A stretch of 34,826 bases of DNA from Deltaproteobacteria bacterium CG03_land_8_20_14_0_80_45_14 (lineage in GTDB: Bacteria > Desulfobacterota > BSN033 > UBA1163), in NCBI GenBank assembly GCA_002780715.1, contig PEUO01000041.1, positions 1 through 34,826 of the forward strand, read 5' to 3'. This document shows positions 1-11,172 of the stretch, one piece after another. Under the pieces are notes generated by a model. That model made no database searches, was not told the DNA's origin, and worked only from the letters and a program-made list of their open reading frames with translations. The stretch's first letter is position 1. Every line of letters begins with the position of its first letter. The position numbers and the translations under genes were made by a program.

Positions 1-1280
1 TGGAGGATTCGCATGAGGTCCCCCAGAGAAATCGCCCCTACCAATCGATCCTTTTCAACGACGGGGAGAAAACTCTGGTTTTGTCCGATGATGAGCGCCT
101 GGACTCGAGAAAAAGGAGTGTCGGGGGAGACCATCGAGAACTCTGTGGTCATATATTCCTTCACCAGGGAACTTTTTAGCCCATGATATTCAGCTTTCTC
201 CACTACCTGTTTGGAAATCAAACCAATCACTTTTTCATTCTGAAGGACAGTAAGGATATTCAGGTTATATCGGGTCAGTATCTCCCCAGCTTCTTCCAAG
301 GTTCGTTCGGGTTCTATGGTCTTAACAGGATAGACCATTGCATCCCTTGCCACCTTTTTGGGCTTCACCATCTCTTTTAATGTCTTGATCAAACGATCAT
401 GGGCCTCTATCAGAGCCATCCCCTTGACTGTTGCAGAGGCCGCTGTGGGATGCCCTCCTCCTCCAAATTCGCTGGCGATCTCTGAGACGTTCACCTCTTC
501 GAGGCGGCTTCTCCCGATTAAGTAGATGCGGTCTTCCATCCTGACCAGGACCAACAGAACATCCAAGTTTTCCATATCTTTCAATTTATGGACGAGGACC
601 GCAATATCCCCCACATAACGATCCACAGAAGCCTCAGCAATCACCACATCGATCCCATGAAAGTTATATCGAGTAGCGGATTGGATCAGGTCATTCAACA
701 GGAAGATTTGTTCCGCTGTCAGTTCCTTGGTGATCACATTCGATAGGATGTTGAGATTTGCCCCTTTTCGGAACAAATACCCAGCCGCTCTGAAATCCTC
801 CTCTTTCGTTGAAGGAAAGGTCAGGTTCCCTGTATCTTCATAAATCCCCAGCATCATCACCGTAGCTTCATCGGATGTGATATCAATTCCCTTTTTCTGA
901 AGGATATCCAGGAGGAGTGTCACCGTCGCTCCGACCTCTGAGATGACTTCCAGGGATCCATGGAGATCCTCCGAAGAGGGAGGATGGTGGTCATAGATGT
1001 GAATTTCCAAATCAGGTTTGGATAAAACCTCTGAAAACTTTCCGATCCGACTGATCTGACGGGTGTCAACCAAAATGAGTCGTTTCACTTCCTGAAGATC
1101 AATATTTTTGATCCGTTCCACCTCAAAGGCATAGAGGGTAGAATGGATGAAAAAATCGCGGAGGCTTCTCTCTTGAGAGCCAGGAAAGACCAAAACCGCA
1201 TTGGGATAAAGTTTTTTAGCGGCCAGCATGGACGCCAAAGAATCAAAATCGGCATTGATGTGGGTGGTGATCACTTCCAT
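1..1280 (-). CDS. DHH/DHHA1 phosphoesterase domain plus CBS-pair protein, 3'-truncated by window edge (likely N-terminal part of a CCA-adding/poly(A) polymerase-like fusion)
   Basis: Own translation from ATG at 1280: MEVITTHINADFDSLASMLAAKKLYPNAVLVFPGS...LVDTRQ...IYDHHPP...GGGGHPTAASATVKG (DHH/DHHA1 motifs), then a CBS-like tail. Absent from the ORF track because it runs off the window. The polymerase fusion is inference. Confidence 0.85.
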   Translation of the reverse strand, partial: MEVITTHINADFDSLASMLAAKKLYPNAVLVFPGSQERSLRDFFIHSTLYAFEVERIKNIDLQEVKRLILVDTRQISRIGKFSEVLSKPDLEIHIYDHHPPSSEDLHGSLEVISEVGATVTLLLDILQKKGIDITSDEATVMMLGIYEDTGNLTFPSTKEEDFRAAGYLFRKGANLNILSNVITKELTAEQIFLLNDLIQSATRYNFHGIDVVIAEASVDRYVGDIAVLVHKLKDMENLDVLLVLVRMEDRIYLIGRSRLEEVNVSEIASEFGGGGHPTAASATVKGMALIEAHDRLIKTLKEMVKPKKVARDAMVYPVKTIEPERTLEEAGEILTRYNLNILTVLQNEKVIGLISKQVVEKAEYHGLKSSLVKEYMTTEFSMVSPDTPFSRVQALIIGQNQSFLPVVEKDRLVGAISLGDLMRIL

Positions 1281-1395
1281 AGAAGACTCAATTAGCAATG
1301 GACAATTAACAATGCAAAATTAAAAATGTAAAAGACTACTTGAACTGCCGTTTTGAAATGCTAATGGCTAATTGATCATTTTGCAATGATCTTTT

Positions 1396-2283
1396 TTAGC
1401 CTCTTGGATGATACCGTTGATGAATCTTCTTCAATCTCTCTCCAGTCACATGGGTATATATCTGAGTGGTAGAGATATCCGAGTGGCCAAGCATCATCTG
1501 GACAGAACGAAGATCGGCCCCTCTTTCTAAAAGATGACTGGCAAAGGAGTGACGGAGAAGGTGAGGGGTGATCCTCTTACGAAGGCCAGCCCTTCGCCCA
1601 TAATCTTTAAGATTCTTCCAGACACCCTGTCTGCTCATCCCCTTCCCCGAACGGTTGATAAAAAGAGATGGGCTTTCCTTCCCCTTCGCAAGGATTCCGC
1701 GGGCTGTTTTTAAATAGAGGCTGACCCGCTTCATCGCTTCGCTTCCGAGCGGAACAATCCTTTCTTTCGAACCCTTTCCATAGAGGAGAACGTACCCCCC
1801 TTCCAGGTTGACCTGATGGGTTGGAAGGTGAGTCAGCTCGGAAACTCTCATCCCTGTCGCATAAAGCATTTCCAGCATCGCCCGGTCTCTCACCCCAAGA
1901 GGAGTCTGAAGATTAGGTTGTTCCAATATTTGTTCGATCTCCTGCAAGGTCAAAATTTCTGGCAAGGTTTTCGCCACCCTGGGTGATTCCAAATTTTCGA
2001 CAGGATTGCTCTCCAGAATTCCCTCTTGAATCAAAAATCGAAAGAAGGTCCGAATGGCGACCAAATTTCTCACGATGGTCTTGGAAGAAAGATTCTTCTT
2101 TTTCAGCGCCAAGAGAAAACCCCTGACATCGAATTTGCTGACCTCTCGGATCTTCTGAATCCCCTTTCCCCTCAGGTGATTTAAGAATCGACTCAAACCA
2201 TGGCTGTATGCCTCGATCGTATTTTTGGAAAGGCCTTTTTCAACGATGAGGTAATGGAGAAATTGGTCCAACAATTGTTCCAT
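1396..2283 (-). CDS. xerD: Site-specific tyrosine recombinase XerD
   Basis: N-terminal SAM-like core-binding domain; catalytic HLLRHSFASHLLERGADLRSVQMMLGHSDISTTQIYTHV. Confidence 0.93.
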   Translation of the reverse strand: MEQLLDQFLHYLIVEKGLSKNTIEAYSHGLSRFLNHLRGKGIQKIREVSKFDVRGFLLALKKKNLSSKTIVRNLVAIRTFFRFLIQEGILESNPVENLESPRVAKTLPEILTLQEIEQILEQPNLQTPLGVRDRAMLEMLYATGMRVSELTHLPTHQVNLEGGYVLLYGKGSKERIVPLGSEAMKRVSLYLKTARGILAKGKESPSLFINRSGKGMSRQGVWKNLKDYGRRAGLRKRITPHLLRHSFASHLLERGADLRSVQMMLGHSDISTTQIYTHVTGERLKKIHQRYHPRG

Positions 2284-2318
2284 CTCAATTTCCTAAACTG
2301 AAAAGGGGAACCAAATAA

Positions 2319-2347
2319 AAAGCAGAGGCGATTATGCCCTCTGCTTT
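2319..2347 (-). terminator. Rho-independent terminator downstream of dut
   Basis: 10-bp perfect inverted repeat AAAGCAGAGG / CCTCTGCTTT with 9-nt loop; minus strand continues into a T-rich tract (CTTTTTATTT). Confidence 0.75.
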
Positions 2348-2377
2348 GATAAAAGATCAATCGTCTTGAGCCTCTCC

Positions 2378-2818
2378 TTAGATTCCTGTGTGACCAAATC
2401 CCCCTCCTTGTCTCTGGGTCGCTGGGAGATTATCGACTTCCTCCAAGGTCGCTCGAAAAACCTGTGAGATGACCATCTGGGCGATTCTCTCTCCATTACG
2501 GAGGGTAAAAGGTTCCTTTCCAAAATTGATCAGAAGGACACCGATCTCCCCGCGATAATCGGAATCGATTGTCCCTGGCCCATTGACTATGCCAATCCCT
2601 TTCTGAATGGCCAACCCACTGCGAGGTCTGACTTGACCTTCAAACCCTTCAGGGATCGCCGCGGCGATCCCGGTAGGGATGAGTTTTCTCTCTCCCGGTT
2701 CCAAGACAACCTCTTTTTCCAGAGAAGCGAAGAGGTCCATTCCGGAGGCCCCCTCGGTCATATATTGAGGCATAGGCGCTGGATGATCTTTTTTCAACCG
2801 TTTGATATAAATTTTCAT
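2378..2818 (-). CDS. dut: dUTP diphosphatase
   Basis: [49 protein letters not shown] trimeric dUTPase motifs. Confidence 0.96.
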   Translation of the reverse strand: MKIYIKRLKKDHPAPMPQYMTEGASGMDLFASLEKEVVLEPGERKLIPTGIAAAIPEGFEGQVRPRSGLAIQKGIGIVNGPGTIDSDYRGEIGVLLINFGKEPFTLRNGERIAQMVISQVFRATLEEVDNLPATQRQGGGFGHTGI

Positions 2819-2853
2819 TGTTGGAGACCTGTCTCCAGAACGGGGCCTATTCG

Positions 2854-4176
2854 TTACTTTCCGGTTAACCGGATCTTGTCCAAATAATTCCCGTCCATCG
2901 GTCCCAATACGGTCAAGCAGAAAAAGCGTTCATCAAAGATATTGTTGGCTAAATGTTGAACGGTTTCTTCCTTTACCTCATCAATCCCTTTGAGAATCAT
3001 TCCCACAGGGAGATAGGTCTGGAAATAGATTTCATTCTTCGCCAGACGGGTCATCAGGTTGTCAGAGCTCTCGAGGCTGAGGAGAAGATTCCCTTTCAAC
3101 TGTTCTTTTGCAGTTTCCAATTCTCCATTCTTTAAAGACCCCTTCTTGAGGCGGTTAAACTCTTTGAGGACCAGTTCGATGGTCTCCTGAAAAGAACCTT
3201 CATTCGTCCCTGCATAAACCACGACCAGTCCCGTATCAATATAAGTCGGAAGATAGGAGTAAACGGAATAGGCCAAACCGCGATTCTCTCGGATCTCTTG
3301 AAAAAGCCTTGAACTCATCCCGCCTCCCAGAATGGTATTCAAGACATACGAGGTGAACCGAAGGGAATGGTTGTATTGGAGTCCTTTGGTGCCGAGGCAA
3401 AAGTGCACCTGCTCTAAATTTCGCTTCCAAATATTGGTCGTGGAAATTGAATCGGGTTTTGTCCTCGCCCTCGCCTTATCCGATTTTTGAATCTGACCGA
3501 ACGTTGCGTCGACCAGGTCAACCACCTCGAGGTGTTTTAAATTTCCAGCCGCGCAGACGATGATTCGGTCAGCCGGATAGTTTTCCTTAAAAAATTGGTG
3601 GAGTTGATCTCGAGGGAAGGATTGAACAAGGTCCGAAGTTCCATAAATAGGAAAACCCAAAGGATGTTCTCCCCAACAAATTCGGTTGAAAAGATCATGG
3701 ATATAATCGTCAGGAGTATCCTCCACCATTTTAATCTCCTGGAGGATCACCATCCTCTCCCTCTCTACATCCTTTAAATCCATGAGAGAATGGAGAAAAA
3801 TATCTGAAAGGAGATCGATGGCGAGGGGCAAATTTTTATCGATCACCTTAGCATAAAAACAGGTGTACTCCCTCCCTGTAAAGGCGTTCAGAGTTCCACC
3901 CACGGAGTCAATTTCCTTGGCGATGTCGAAAGCGGTTCTTTTTTCTGTCCCTTTGAAGAGAAGGTGTTCAATAAAATGGGAGATCCCATTTTCATGGGGT
4001 TGTTCATCTCTCGACCCAGTCACCACCCACACTCCAATGGACACAGACCTGAGATAAGGGATTTCCTCTGTTATTACCCGAATGCCATTATCGAGCACGG
4101 TCTTCTGATATCCAGATCCTGTATCAATCCATGATTGATTCAAGGAATCACGCCTATTTTTAATCTCACCGTCCAT
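2854..4176 (-). CDS. M16 family zinc peptidase (processing peptidase-like)
   Basis: [11 protein letters not shown] (inverted HXXEH zinc motif), [19 protein letters not shown]. Confidence 0.93.
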   Translation of the reverse strand: MDGEIKNRRDSLNQSWIDTGSGYQKTVLDNGIRVITEEIPYLRSVSIGVWVVTGSRDEQPHENGISHFIEHLLFKGTEKRTAFDIAKEIDSVGGTLNAFTGREYTCFYAKVIDKNLPLAIDLLSDIFLHSLMDLKDVERERMVILQEIKMVEDTPDDYIHDLFNRICWGEHPLGFPIYGTSDLVQSFPRDQLHQFFKENYPADRIIVCAAGNLKHLEVVDLVDATFGQIQKSDKARARTKPDSISTTNIWKRNLEQVHFCLGTKGLQYNHSLRFTSYVLNTILGGGMSSRLFQEIRENRGLAYSVYSYLPTYIDTGLVVVYAGTNEGSFQETIELVLKEFNRLKKGSLKNGELETAKEQLKGNLLLSLESSDNLMTRLAKNEIYFQTYLPVGMILKGIDEVKEETVQHLANNIFDERFFCLTVLGPMDGNYLDKIRLTGK

Positions 4177-4210
4177 GACTTTCTATCCCCTAACTGTTTA
4201 ACCCCTCTCT

Positions 4211-6340
4211 CTATCCCTTATCCCCTGCATTCGGCTTCGTCTCCCTCAAGGCTGCCTTACGACTCAATCGAACGCGCCCCTGAGGATCGATATCGATCAC
4301 CTTTACAAGCACCTCATCTCCTTCTTTGAGAACATCCGAGACCTCCTTGACATGGCCCTCTGCCAATTGGGAGATATGGATGAGGCCATCCGTCCCCGGA
4401 AAAAGTTCTACAATGGCGCCAAAACCTAAAATCCGTATAACCTTCCCAGTATAAAGCGCACCTACTTCGACCTCTTGGGTGAGCTTCTTGATCATATAGA
4501 TGGCTTTTTCGATGGATTCATAATTCGGAGAGGCCAGCTTCACCAGTCCCGAATCGTCCACATCAACCTTCACGCCGGTCTGATCGATAATGGCTCGAAT
4601 GTTCTTCCCTCCTGGGCCAATGACATCCCGAATTTTTTCCTGCTTCACTTGGAGGCTGACGATCCGAGGGGCATGCGGTGAGAGATCTTTTCGGGGTTCG
4701 GAAATGGTCTCGCTCATCTTATTCAAAATATGGAATCTGCCCTCTCTGGCCTGATCGAGAACTTTTCTCATAATCTCTTTGGAGATGCCCTGAACTTTGA
4801 TATCCATCTGGATGGCTGTAACCCCTTCAGAAGTGCCCGCCACCTTGAAATCCATGTCCCCCAGATGGTCCTCATCGCCCAGGATGTCTGAAAGGACGGC
4901 GCTCTCCCCCTCTTCTAAGATTAAACCCATGGCAATACCAGCTACGGGAGCTTTAATCGGAACCCCTGCATCCATGAGTGAGAGGGTTGATCCACATACT
5001 GTAGCCATGGAGGAGGATCCATTCGATTCCAACACTTCTGAGACAATTCGAATGGTATAGGGAAAATTCTCACTCGAAGGGAGAACAGGCAGGATTGCCC
5101 TTTCGGCCAAAGCCCCATGCCCAATCTCTCTCCGGCTGGGCGACCTCAGTGGGGAAACTTCTCCTGTACAAAAGGGAGGGAAATTATAGTGGAGCATGAA
5201 TGATTTATAGATCTCACCGTTCAAGGAATTAATCTTTTGCTCATCTTCAGAAGTTCCAAATGTGACAACAGCCAGGACCTGAGTTTCTCCACGTGTGAAA
5301 AGGGCGGAACCATGGGTTCTGGGAAGGATACCCACTTCACAGGAGATGGGACGAATTTCTGAAAGCCTTCTTCCATCGATTCTCTGTTTCTTTTCTAAAA
5401 TCAATTTTCGGACCAGTTTACGATAGATTGCTTCGAAAGCGATCCTCACCATCTTTTGTGAGGATTCATCTTGGACCCCGAGCTCCTGAAAGGTCAACTG
5501 AAGGATCTCCTCCAATCGTTCTTTTCTTTCCCCTTTTTCTGTGATGTGAAAGGTTTCCTGGAGTTTCTCTTGAGCGGTTGCGCTGACTTTTTCGTAAAGG
5601 CTTTCTTCTGGTTTTTGGAGTTCGAATTCCCGAGGGGTAACTCCTAAAGCTGACTTCATCTGTTTCTGAAGAGCAATCACCGGTTTCAGGGACCGATGGC
5701 CAAACAGAATGGCCTCCAAGATCTCCTCCTCTTTGACCTCCTTTGCGCTTCCTTCGACCATAATGATGGCATCCTCACTCCCTGCCACAAAGAGATCGAT
5801 ATCGCTCAGTTCCAATTCTTCATACGTGGGGTTGAGGACGAACTCTCCGTCAATCCGACCCACTTTAGCTCCTGCAATGGGTCCTTCGAAGGGGATATCG
5901 GAGAGAGAAAGAGCGCTGGAGGCTCCAATCATTCCTAATATGGAAGGATCATTATCCTGGTCGGCAGAAAGGACGGTGGCGATGATCTGGATCTCATTTT
6001 GAAACCCTTTAGGGAAAAGGGGTCTCAGGGGTCGATCAATAAAGCGGGAGATCAGCGTCTCACGATCGCTGTGTCTCCCTTCCCTCTTAAAAAAACCTCC
6101 TGGGATCCTCCCTGCAGCATAAGTCATTTCTAAATAATTAACAGTGAGGGGAATGAAATCGAGGCCTTCGCGCTTCTTTTCGGATGTCACAGCCGTCACC
6201 AGGACGACCGTCTCTCCATACTGCACCATGACCGAACCGTTTGCCTGCTTCGCCACCTTTCCAGTTTCAATGGAAAAGGGCCTTCCTCCTAAATCGATTT
6301 GTAGCTTCTGACTCATATGAATCTCTTCACTCCTTTTCAT
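4211..6340 (-). CDS. pnp: Polyribonucleotide nucleotidyltransferase
   Basis: Duplicated RNase PH domains ([30 protein letters not shown]), KH ([11 protein letters not shown]) and S1 domain ([20 protein letters not shown]). Confidence 0.97.
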   Translation of the reverse strand: MKRSEEIHMSQKLQIDLGGRPFSIETGKVAKQANGSVMVQYGETVVLVTAVTSEKKREGLDFIPLTVNYLEMTYAAGRIPGGFFKREGRHSDRETLISRFIDRPLRPLFPKGFQNEIQIIATVLSADQDNDPSILGMIGASSALSLSDIPFEGPIAGAKVGRIDGEFVLNPTYEELELSDIDLFVAGSEDAIIMVEGSAKEVKEEEILEAILFGHRSLKPVIALQKQMKSALGVTPREFELQKPEESLYEKVSATAQEKLQETFHITEKGERKERLEEILQLTFQELGVQDESSQKMVRIAFEAIYRKLVRKLILEKKQRIDGRRLSEIRPISCEVGILPRTHGSALFTRGETQVLAVVTFGTSEDEQKINSLNGEIYKSFMLHYNFPPFCTGEVSPLRSPSRREIGHGALAERAILPVLPSSENFPYTIRIVSEVLESNGSSSMATVCGSTLSLMDAGVPIKAPVAGIAMGLILEEGESAVLSDILGDEDHLGDMDFKVAGTSEGVTAIQMDIKVQGISKEIMRKVLDQAREGRFHILNKMSETISEPRKDLSPHAPRIVSLQVKQEKIRDVIGPGGKNIRAIIDQTGVKVDVDDSGLVKLASPNYESIEKAIYMIKKLTQEVEVGALYTGKVIRILGFGAIVELFPGTDGLIHISQLAEGHVKEVSDVLKEGDEVLVKVIDIDPQGRVRLSRKAALRETKPNAGDKG

Positions 6341-6356
6341 TTAGAACATGATGGCA

Positions 6357-6626
6357 TTACTTCCGTAGACCTAACTTATCGATGACCGTTCGATATCGGT
6401 CCACTTTGTTTTCTTTAAGGTAGTTGAGGAGTCTCCTCCGCTGCCCAACCAATTTAAGGAGACCCCTGCGAGAGTGATGGTCTCGTTTGTGTATTTTAAA
6501 GTGTTCTGTCAGATATCGAATCCTTTCGCTGAGAAGAGCGATTTGAACCTCCGGGGAACCCGTGTCCCGTTCGTGGTTTTTAAACTGTTCGATGATCTCT
6601 TTTTTCTTTTCCTGAACAAGTGTCAT
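6357..6626 (-). CDS. rpsO: 30S ribosomal protein S15
   Basis: [51 protein letters not shown]. Confidence 0.98.
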   Translation of the reverse strand: MTLVQEKKKEIIEQFKNHERDTGSPEVQIALLSERIRYLTEHFKIHKRDHHSRRGLLKLVGQRRRLLNYLKENKVDRYRTVIDKLGLRK

Positions 6627-6643
6627 GAAATCCTCCTTTTAAA

Positions 6644-7627
6644 CTAAACGTGATCTTCCGTCGGGTATCGTTCTTGGGGTTGAAACACTCTTAACGGGCG
6701 AAGGGCCACGACTTCTGGATTTGCCCAGGGAATATCCGCCCCCTTCACTTCTGATTTTAAAATGGCCACCAACCCATCCCGAGGAGAGGACATCTTGAGC
6801 CATTCCCCTTTTTCGAAGGCTGGAAGGGTCTGTGGAGTAAGATCTTGAACCATCATCTCCTTCCCAGAGCGCACTTTCTCCACCAATTGTTCGTCCCCGA
6901 TCATCTCGGGTAAACTGGGCAAGGCCGCACTCAAAGAAATCAACCACGGTTGAAGGGCATCGGGTTTGGAGATATCCTTTAACCTTTCCCAGGAGATCGC
7001 TTGCTCGAGCGTGAAAGGGCCGCTCCGAGCCCTCCTCAGACGAAGAAGGTGGGCCCCACATCCTATCTTTCTTCCAAGATCTCTTCCCAGGGTGCGGATG
7101 TAAGTTCCTTTTGAGCAAGAAACTTTAAAATGGACAAGGGGGAGCTCAATTTCCTCCATTTGAATATTATAAATTTCTACTTCTCTCTCTTTCCGTCCAA
7201 CCTCGATCCCTTTTCTGGCTAATCGATAAAGGGGTTTCCCCTGCATTTTAATGGCCGAAAACATGGGAGGGGTCTGACGAATCTTCCCTAAAAATGTATG
7301 GATGACACCCTCAATCTTTTCTGCCGGAACTCCCTCCCATGGTTGTTTCAGGACAACCTTACCGGTCCAGTCATCTGTGGTGGTTTCCTCCCCTAACTTG
7401 AGGGTCGCTCCATATTCCTTAGGACCTTCCCTTAAAAAGGGAACCAATTTCGTTCCCTCGTTGATGACAATAGGCAAAACGCCTGTGGCAAAGGGATCAA
7501 GGGTTCCGATATGGCCTGCCTTCTTAATGCCAAATCGATGTTTGATCTCTCTGACCACATCGAGGGAGGTGATCCCTTCAGGTTTATCCACAATGAGGAG
7601 GCCATCAATTCCCCTCTTCATCCCCAT
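6644..7627 (-). CDS. truB: tRNA pseudouridine(55) synthase
   Basis: GLLIVDKPEGITS, GHIGTLDPFATGVLPI, KGTYIRTLGRDLG. Confidence 0.96.
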   Translation of the reverse strand: MGMKRGIDGLLIVDKPEGITSLDVVREIKHRFGIKKAGHIGTLDPFATGVLPIVINEGTKLVPFLREGPKEYGATLKLGEETTTDDWTGKVVLKQPWEGVPAEKIEGVIHTFLGKIRQTPPMFSAIKMQGKPLYRLARKGIEVGRKEREVEIYNIQMEEIELPLVHFKVSCSKGTYIRTLGRDLGRKIGCGAHLLRLRRARSGPFTLEQAISWERLKDISKPDALQPWLISLSAALPSLPEMIGDEQLVEKVRSGKEMMVQDLTPQTLPAFEKGEWLKMSSPRDGLVAILKSEVKGADIPWANPEVVALRPLRVFQPQERYPTEDHV

Positions 7628-7979
7628 TCGGCTCCTTTTCCTGATGGATGCTTTGGATTAACTCTTCCATATGAATCGCATACTCAATGGAGGGATCGAA
7701 TTGAAACAGTATCTCAGGAGTATACCTCAGCCGGATCCGCCGACCCAATTCTTTTCGGACAAATCCCTTGGCGCTGTCCAGACCCTTTATGGACCTCTCC
7801 CTCTCTTGCGGGGTTCCTGCCACGCTGAAATAGACTTTTGCAAACCGGCAATCCTCAGAAACAGTCACCTTGGTGATCGTGACAAAACCAATACGAGGAT
7901 CTTTGATCGACTTCACCAGCATTTGGGAGATTTCTTTCCGAATCAAATCAGCTACTTTTTCTGAACGTTTTCCTTCCAT
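7605..7979 (-). CDS. rbfA: 30S ribosome-binding factor RbfA
   Basis: RSEKVADLIRKEISQML...DPRIGFVTITKVTVSEDCRFAKVYFS. Confidence 0.95.
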   Translation of the reverse strand: MEGKRSEKVADLIRKEISQMLVKSIKDPRIGFVTITKVTVSEDCRFAKVYFSVAGTPQERERSIKGLDSAKGFVRKELGRRIRLRYTPEILFQFDPSIEYAIHMEELIQSIHQEKEPNGDEEGN

Positions 7980-7996
7980 CCGAACCTTTAAAATAA

Positions 7997-8284
7997 TTAT
8001 ACCGTAATGATTTCAATTTCTGTTTGCACCATCTCGACGAGGTGCATCTGCTCAATAAAGTTAACGATGTTATCCAAGCTCGAATTGATATGCCGTCGAT
8101 CATTCCCAACTGTACAGAAACCAATCTGCGCCCGTTGCCATAGGTCATTATCCCCGACTTCTGAAATGGCCACATTAAAACGGTGTCTTACCCGATCAAT
8201 CAGTTTGCGAAGCACATGTCGTTTTTCTTTCAAAGAATGATTTTCTGGAATCCGAAGATCGAGTTGACAAATTCCGATCACCAT
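7997..8284 (-). CDS. DUF503 family protein (YlxP-like)
   Basis: MVIGICQLDLRIPENHSLKEKRHVLRKLIDRVRHRFNVAISEVGDNDLWQRAQIG. Start moved from the ORF-track 8329 to the internal Met at 8284, where family homology begins. Confidence 0.88.
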   Translation of the reverse strand: MVIGICQLDLRIPENHSLKEKRHVLRKLIDRVRHRFNVAISEVGDNDLWQRAQIGFCTVGNDRRHINSSLDNIVNFIEQMHLVEMVQTEIEIITV

Positions 8285-8297
8285 CTCTTTACCCTGA

Positions 8298-8376
8298 ACA
8301 ATGAACCATAAACGATGAACGATGGACAACGAAGTAACAGACTGTTCATCGTATATTGTTCATCGTTCATTGTATC
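8298..8376. repeat. Imperfect inverted/word repeat in the infB-DUF503 spacer
   Basis: Arms ACAATGAACCATAAACGATGAACGATG and (reverse-complemented) ACAATGAACGATGAACAATATACGATGAAC around a ~17-nt centre. Confidence 0.7.
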
Positions 8377-8379
8377 ACA

Positions 8380-10884
8380 TCAGGCTAACCGAGCTTTTAC
8401 TTCTTCCATCTCGTAAGACTCGATGACATCCCCGAGTTTAATATCATTAAAATTCTCAATGCCGATACCACACTCAAGCCCTTGGCTACAATCCTTCATA
8501 TCGTCTTTGAATCGCCTGAGTGAAGAAATCCGGCCGTCATAGACGACGACATTGTCTCGCAGTAATCTCGCATGGGTTCCTTTGACGACTTTCCCATCTA
8601 TCACGAGACTGCCTGCCACGGCTCCCACTTTGCGGATGTTAAAAACCTGTATCACCTGTGCCCTTCCCAAGATATGTTCTTTGTAAGTGGGCTCAAGTAA
8701 TCCTTCCAAGGCATTCTTAATATCGGTGATCGCATCATAGATCACGGAATAAGTCCGGACATCGACATGTTCCTGCTCTGAGAGAGACTGAGCTTTCGGA
8801 CCCGGCCTCACATTAAAGCCAATGATGATCGCATTGGAAGCCGAAGCTAAATTCACATCGGTCTCTGTAATCCCGCCGACCGCATCATGAAGGATATTGA
8901 CCTTTACAGCATTCGTGGAGAGCTTTTTCAATGCCTCTTTCACGGCCTCGATGGATCCCTGGACATCTGCCTTAATAATGACATTCAGTTCTTTTACTTC
9001 CCCCTTCTTAATCTTATCATAGAGCTCCTCTAAGGAGACCTTGCTCAACTTTGAAAGTTCCTTTTCACGAATTTTTTCTTGTCGATAGAGGCTGATCTGT
9101 TTGGCCATCCTCTCTTCGGAGACAACGATGAACGTCTCCCCTGCCTCTGGAATATCGGTAAAACCCACCACCTCCACCGGGATAGAGGGACAAGCTTCTT
9201 CTATCTTCTGCCCTTTATCATTCAGCATCGCTCTGACCCTACCATAGTGCGAACCTGCGAGGAAGGCATCCCCTGTTTTCAACATTCCCTCCTGCACGAG
9301 GAGGGTTGCCACGGGACCTCTTCCTTTGTCCAATTTCGCTTCGATAATGACCCCTCGAGCAGGTTTGTCTGGATTGGCCCTTAATTCTAAAACCTCTGCC
9401 TGGAGGAGGATTAAATCCAGCAACTCTTTAATCCCTGTCTTCTGTTTGGCCGATACCTCAGTAAAAAGGGTATTCCCACCCCATTGCTCCGGGACGAGCC
9501 CATATTCCGAAAGGTCTTTCTTCACCTTTTCGGGGTTTGCGATCGGTTTATCAATCTTATTAATGGCGACCACAATTGGAACTTTGGCAGCTCGCGCATG
9601 ATCGATCGCCTCCTTTGTTTGTGGCATCATCCCATCATCCGCAGCGACCACCAAAACGACCACGTCTGTCACCTGAGCTCCTCTTGCCCTCATAGCGGTA
9701 AAGGCTTCATGACCGGGGGTGTCAATAAAAACCACATGCCCATTCTCTAATTCAACATCATAGGCCCCGATGTGCTGGGTGATTCCTCCGGCTTCCCCTC
9801 CCATCACATTCGTTTTTCTTATTGAATCCAAAAGCATGGTCTTTCCATGATCCACATGGCCCATGATCGTGACTACGGGGGGTCTGGGTTTCAACTGTTC
9901 GGGGAGGTCCTCTTTTCTTTCCAATAGCTCTTGGCGCTCCAAGGAGACTTTCTCCACCTCGTAGCCAAACTCGCTGGCCACCAGAGAGGCGACATCCGCA
10001 TCAATGAGCTGGTTGATATTTACCAGCACACCCATTTCCATCAACTTCTTAATCAATTCTCCACCTTTGACGCCCATCCTTTTTGCAAGATCCCCAACAG
10101 CGATGACTTCAGCGATTCGAATGATTCTTTTAATGGGTTTGGGGATAGTCACCTCTGTCTTCTTCGGCGTCCTTAATACCACCTTCTTCTTCATAGGTCG
10201 GAAGGACCTGAATCTGGGTTCGACCCCTTTCCCTTCACCTTTTTCTCCTTCGACCTCATCTTCCCCCAACATCCTTTCTTCAATTCTCTTTCTCTTTTTT
10301 ATAAACCCCTTTTTCTTCGCAAGGGGCCCCAATCTTTCTTTCTCCAATAATTCTTCTTTTTCCAGTAGCTTCACCTCAACCTTTTTTAGAGGAGCTTCCT
10401 TCGGTTTAAGCTCTTCAGCCTCTTTCTTGCCTTCTGCTATTTCCCCCGCTTCTTCAAGGGTAACCTGGGTTGGCACTGCCCCGATCGATCTTGGGGGGAG
10501 GATCTTTTTCTCTTCAGCCTTTTCCGAAATTTTCGGCTCGGTTTCGGCCTTTCCTTCTTTCTCTTTTGCTTTTGGAATCTTTCCACTTACCACCTCAGTG
10601 GCAACCTCGGGCTCGACGACAGCCAATAGAGGAGGTGGGGCCTCCACTTTAACTTTTAGGGTTCTTACCCTTCTCCGAATCACGGTGGGTTTGACCCGCT
10701 TCTCAACGATTTCTTTCTCAGAGTCCCTTTCGATAATCTTCTCATCAAAGGAGGAGACCTTTTTTTCAGGTTCGGTAAGTTTCTTATCTTTTACCTTCAC
10801 CCCCATTCGTTTCAATTTCATAAGCAGTTTGTCATCCCCCATCCCGACTTCGCGTGCAAGATCGAGGACTTTACTCTTTGTCAT
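8380..10884 (-). CDS. infB: Translation initiation factor IF-2
   Basis: Lys/Glu-rich N-terminus; [16 protein letters not shown] (G1), [15 protein letters not shown] (G3), NKID (G4). Confidence 0.98.
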   Translation of the reverse strand: MTKSKVLDLAREVGMGDDKLLMKLKRMGVKVKDKKLTEPEKKVSSFDEKIIERDSEKEIVEKRVKPTVIRRRVRTLKVKVEAPPPLLAVVEPEVATEVVSGKIPKAKEKEGKAETEPKISEKAEEKKILPPRSIGAVPTQVTLEEAGEIAEGKKEAEELKPKEAPLKKVEVKLLEKEELLEKERLGPLAKKKGFIKKRKRIEERMLGEDEVEGEKGEGKGVEPRFRSFRPMKKKVVLRTPKKTEVTIPKPIKRIIRIAEVIAVGDLAKRMGVKGGELIKKLMEMGVLVNINQLIDADVASLVASEFGYEVEKVSLERQELLERKEDLPEQLKPRPPVVTIMGHVDHGKTMLLDSIRKTNVMGGEAGGITQHIGAYDVELENGHVVFIDTPGHEAFTAMRARGAQVTDVVVLVVAADDGMMPQTKEAIDHARAAKVPIVVAINKIDKPIANPEKVKKDLSEYGLVPEQWGGNTLFTEVSAKQKTGIKELLDLILLQAEVLELRANPDKPARGVIIEAKLDKGRGPVATLLVQEGMLKTGDAFLAGSHYGRVRAMLNDKGQKIEEACPSIPVEVVGFTDIPEAGETFIVVSEERMAKQISLYRQEKIREKELSKLSKVSLEELYDKIKKGEVKELNVIIKADVQGSIEAVKEALKKLSTNAVKVNILHDAVGGITETDVNLASASNAIIIGFNVRPGPKAQSLSEQEHVDVRTYSVIYDAITDIKNALEGLLEPTYKEHILGRAQVIQVFNIRKVGAVAGSLVIDGKVVKGTHARLLRDNVVVYDGRISSLRRFKDDMKDCSQGLECGIGIENFNDIKLGDVIESYEMEEVKARLA

Positions 10885-10896
10885 TCCCTTCCTCCT

Positions 10897-11172
10897 CTAA
10901 TTCAACCCTTTCCACTCTTTGGAAAAACCTTTTGCTGAAAGATACCGGAAATCCATCGTCTCCAAGAACCCAACCCCTCTCTTCTTTTTCTTTGCCGTGT
11001 TTAAACATCCGAGATCTGGACAGAGATAAAACCCCCGCCCTGGATGAGGCTTCTTCTCGTTCACCACCACCACTCCTTCATCACTTAGGGTCAACCAAAT
11101 CATTTCCTCTTTCTTCCTTTTCTTCCGACATCCAATACATGTACGAATGGGGGCATGCCCTTTCTGACTCAT
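10897..11172 (-). CDS. ylxR: YlxR (DUF448) family RNA-binding protein
   Basis: PIRTCIGCRKKRKKEEM...PGRGFYLCPDLGCLNTAKKKK between nusA and infB. Confidence 0.92.
   Translation of the reverse strand: MSQKGHAPIRTCIGCRKKRKKEEMIWLTLSDEGVVVVNEKKPHPGRGFYLCPDLGCLNTAKKKKRGVGFLETMDFRYLSAKGFSKEWKGLN

Noticed and set aside
2332-2523. 63-aa minus-strand ORF overlapping dut and the terminator
   Set aside because: Overlaps dut in another frame and runs through a terminator hairpin.
6639-7118. 159-aa minus-strand ORF inside truB
   Set aside because: Alternative frame of a confidently identified truB; no recognisable domain.
7948-8175. 75-aa minus-strand ORF within DUF503
   Set aside because: Out-of-frame overlap with DUF503; no motifs.
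10004-10900. 298-aa plus-strand ORF rich in Ser/Phe opposite infB
   Set aside because: Antisense shadow of the Lys/Glu-rich IF-2 N-terminus; no domain motifs.
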